This document shows positions 33,976 to 35,236 of a DNA stretch of 35,236 bases, piece after piece. Below the pieces are notes generated by a model. It made no database searches, had not been told where the DNA came from, and was given only the letters and a program-made list of their open reading frames with translations. The translations under genes were made by a program, and so were the position numbers. Positions within the stretch are counted from its first letter, which is position 1. Each line of letters starts with the position of its first letter. The stretch is from positions 1 to 35,236 of the forward strand of contig DYIL01000036.1 in NCBI GenBank assembly GCA_020723665.1, written 5' to 3'. The stretch comes from Methyloversatilis universalis (GTDB lineage: Bacteria > Pseudomonadota > Gammaproteobacteria > Methylococcales > Methylococcaceae).

Positions 33976-34072
33976 CATATGCGGCTTGCCGCCGCGCCGG
34001 GTCCTTGCCCCGGATTAACCCGGCTTATATTTACAGGCCGAGTTAATGAAGAACCGTCGTCCCTCATTCCGA

Positions 34073-34381
34073 CTGGACTGGATCATTATCGGCAGCGAAT
34101 CCCGGCCGAACGCGCGGCCGATGGATGGTGATAGGGTGCGCTCTCGCCGCGATCAATGCGTAACTGCTGGACTCCCTTTCTTTTTCAATCCCTTTCTTTT
34201 TCAAACAGTACGGAGAATGGATTGATGTGCGTGATTTGAAAAATTTGCCTGGAGGGGACGGGCCTGGCTTCGGGGTCTTCGATCATTGCCAATTCGACCA
34301 AAATACCGAATGCGTGAGAGTCGGCAAAAAGCCGCCGGCCGGCTGCTCGACGGTCGGACCTGGGAGGAATACCCAAAATAA
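34073..34381 (+). pseudogene. Remnant of a DUF5131 (Gp37/Gp68-like) protein
   Basis: Fragment of a phage- and plasmid-associated family that resembles the C-terminal part of DUF5131 proteins. Frame 1 (34073-34188) reads LDWIIIGSESRPNARPMDGD and then RRDQCVTAGLPFFF; the intact family has a similar IVGGESGPGARPM run. A 16-bp tandem duplication (34173-34204) then shifts the frame; frame 2 continues FFFKQYGEWIDVRDLKNLPG to VRVGKK. Near 34331 one base is missing, after which the third frame reads AAGRLLDGRTWEEYPK and stops at 34379-34381. The N-terminal half of the family is absent. So it is a truncated pseudogene with at least two frameshifts. Confidence 0.8.
34173..34204. repeat. 16-bp tandem duplication
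   Basis: TCCCTTTCTTTTTCAA occurs at 34173-34188 and again at 34189-34204. It encodes the conserved PFFFK segment of the DUF5131 remnant; removing one copy joins frames 1 and 2 without other change. Confidence 0.95.
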
Positions 34382-34386
34382 AAATA

Positions 34387-34643
34387 ATGACCGACCTCCA
34401 CCCTACCAAAAAGACATCCACTAGCGCTTTGCCCAAGCCAAGACCAAAGCCCCGTCCGTGCCTACCGGCGATCGAGCGACCGCCTTCGCCGAGCGCGTCG
34501 CCATCATGATGTTCGAGGCGGGGTTATCCGAGCGGGAAGCGAGAGAAGAGGCTGCGAAAGCCATGTTCAAGGCCATGGAACAGAATGCACCGGACGCCCC
34601 GTCGCATCCATATGAACCCCGGGCCCATAAGCATTCGGCGTGA
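34387..34643 (+). pseudogene. Small mobile-region gene, probably frameshifted
   Basis: Begins with ATG at 34387 (MTDLHPTKKTSTSAL) six bases after the preceding remnant. After about 34431 the sensible frame is shifted by one base: AQAKTKAPSVPTGDRATAFA, then a helical, acidic/basic region (EAGLSEREAREEAAKAMFKA) and stop at 34641-34643. A single missing G near 34431 would restore one ORF of about 86 residues. The 3' part alone could start at GTG 34458 and give 61 residues. I do not recognise the family. The 3' end overlaps the opposite-strand gene by 77 bases. Confidence 0.45.
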
Positions 34644-35040
34644 TCGAAGCCAATGGCACTCCGCCGCCATCGCTTGGTACGAACTGGCGCGGCCGGCCGT
34701 ACTGATCGATGAAAGGCTGACCCGACTCGGCTGGATCCAGCGCTTGCTGCCGAGATCCTGCCGATCGCCCATCCAGAGTGTCCCCCGTCGTTCGATTCCC
34801 GAACTCTGGCCAACGCACCCCGAAAGCGCGATCATAAAGCGGATCTCCCCCCAAGGCCGACAACCGGCTATCCACGCACCTAGCGAAGTAATCCTTCGCC
34901 ATGCTCGTTTCGACATACCCCCGAGCCTCGTCTAGGCACTGCTTTTGAACCAAATCGATCGCACGTCGGCGTGCAGCTGGATCGGCAGTGCAACCAACAA
35001 GAATCCCAAAAAACCAAAAGCCCGAACCGCGTAAAGTCAC
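34567..35040 (-). CDS. Putative lipoprotein, unknown function
   Basis: A 157-residue protein beginning with a short signal and lipobox-like LVGC (cysteine near 17), so it may be a lipoprotein. The first part of the mature protein is helical (RRRAIDLVQKQCLDEARGYV); the C-terminal end DQYGRPRQFVP and NAYGPGVHMDATGRPV resembles tails seen in other uncharacterised proteobacterial proteins. The GTG at 35040 gives a plausible lipoprotein start; the frame is open to a TTG at 35091, which would bury the signal. It runs opposite to the decayed genes and directly downstream of the group II intron end. Confidence 0.6.
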   Translation of the reverse strand: MTLRGSGFWFFGILVGCTADPAARRRAIDLVQKQCLDEARGYVETSMAKDYFARCVDSRLSALGGDPLYDRAFGVRWPEFGNRTTGDTLDGRSAGSRQQALDPAESGQPFIDQYGRPRQFVPSDGGGVPLASITPNAYGPGVHMDATGRPVHSVPWP

Positions 35041-35183
35041 CGCTTCATTGATACCAAAATTGACTGTAGCCCAGCCAATCCGCCGGGTCAAAGCCGGTCT
35101 TGCTTTGCAGCTATATCAACCCAAAAACCAAAGCACCACGCGGCCTAAAAAAACCTTTGGGCAGAATTTGGTCAAAACTCAGA

Positions 35184-35236
35184 ATCGAGTAGGGGACGGG
35201 GTCACCCCCGTCGCCCTCTCACACCACCGGACGTGC
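35184..35236 (-). mobile_element. 3' end of a group II intron (partial)
   Basis: On the minus strand the window's end reads GCACGTCCGGTGGTGTGAGA, the 3' strand of domain V and the joining bases, followed by a domain VI hairpin, GACGGGG-GTGA-CCCCGTC, and CCTACTCGAT, which matches the usual bacterial intron 3' end with a bulged A as branch point. The intron body, including any reverse transcriptase, lies beyond 35236. The exact 3' splice site, near 35184, is an estimate. The 3' exon is the non-coding stretch leading to the lipoprotein gene. Confidence 0.75.

Overview
The window is GC-rich, densely coded bacterial chromosome. The housekeeping gene order is that of a gammaproteobacterium: miaB-ybeZ(phoL)-ybeY-corC-lnt, and queG diverging from nnrD-tsaE-amiC-mutL-miaA. 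Glycolate oxidase, a SoxC-like sulfite dehydrogenase, TelA and the DUF2760/double-Hsp70 cluster would fit an environmental gammaproteobacterium, perhaps a Methylococcales-type methanotroph. That last placement is a guess from overall style, not shown by any marker gene in the window.

Layout. 1-6.1 kb (minus strand): miaB, phoL, ybeY, corC and lnt form one tightly coupled operon with 4-base stop/start overlaps, preceded by a gene for a small membrane protein. 6.2-10.2 kb (minus): glcD-glcE-glcF, ended by a 225-bp repeat element whose first base completes the glcF stop codon. 10.2-11.9 kb (minus): a rhomboid protease and a DUF2232 membrane protein. 12.2-14.4 kb (plus): a Tat-exported molybdopterin sulfite dehydrogenase, its overlapping c-type cytochrome and a 61-residue Cys protein, then a second repeat copy. 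14.9-21.2 kb (minus): nnrD-tsaE-amiC-mutL-miaA, with queG divergent. 22.4-28.6 kb (plus): a 151-bp inverted-repeat element, then a secreted helical protein, a DUF2760 membrane protein and two large divergent Hsp70 paralogues. 28.7-31.7 kb (plus): a His-rich secreted glycine-zipper protein, a PepSY protein and a PhoP/PhoQ-like two-component system. 31.8-33.9 kb (plus): a chimeric repeat, telA and an Hsp20 gene. 33.9-35.2 kb: a palindrome cluster, two decayed mobile-type genes (DUF5131/Gp37-Gp68 remnant and a small neighbour), a putative lipoprotein, and the 3' end of a group II intron entering from the right on the minus strand.

Most interesting: (1) the DUF2760-Hsp70-Hsp70 cluster, which looks like a dedicated membrane-associated chaperone system without a linked J-protein or GrpE; (2) a family of modular small repeats in which one copy is a hybrid of two element types joined at a shared core; (3) the His-rich/PepSY/PhoPQ-like envelope sensing module; (4) the decaying mobile region at the right edge, including a frameshift caused by a visible 16-bp tandem duplication. 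Gene calls rest on motif recognition and gene order; no database search was run.
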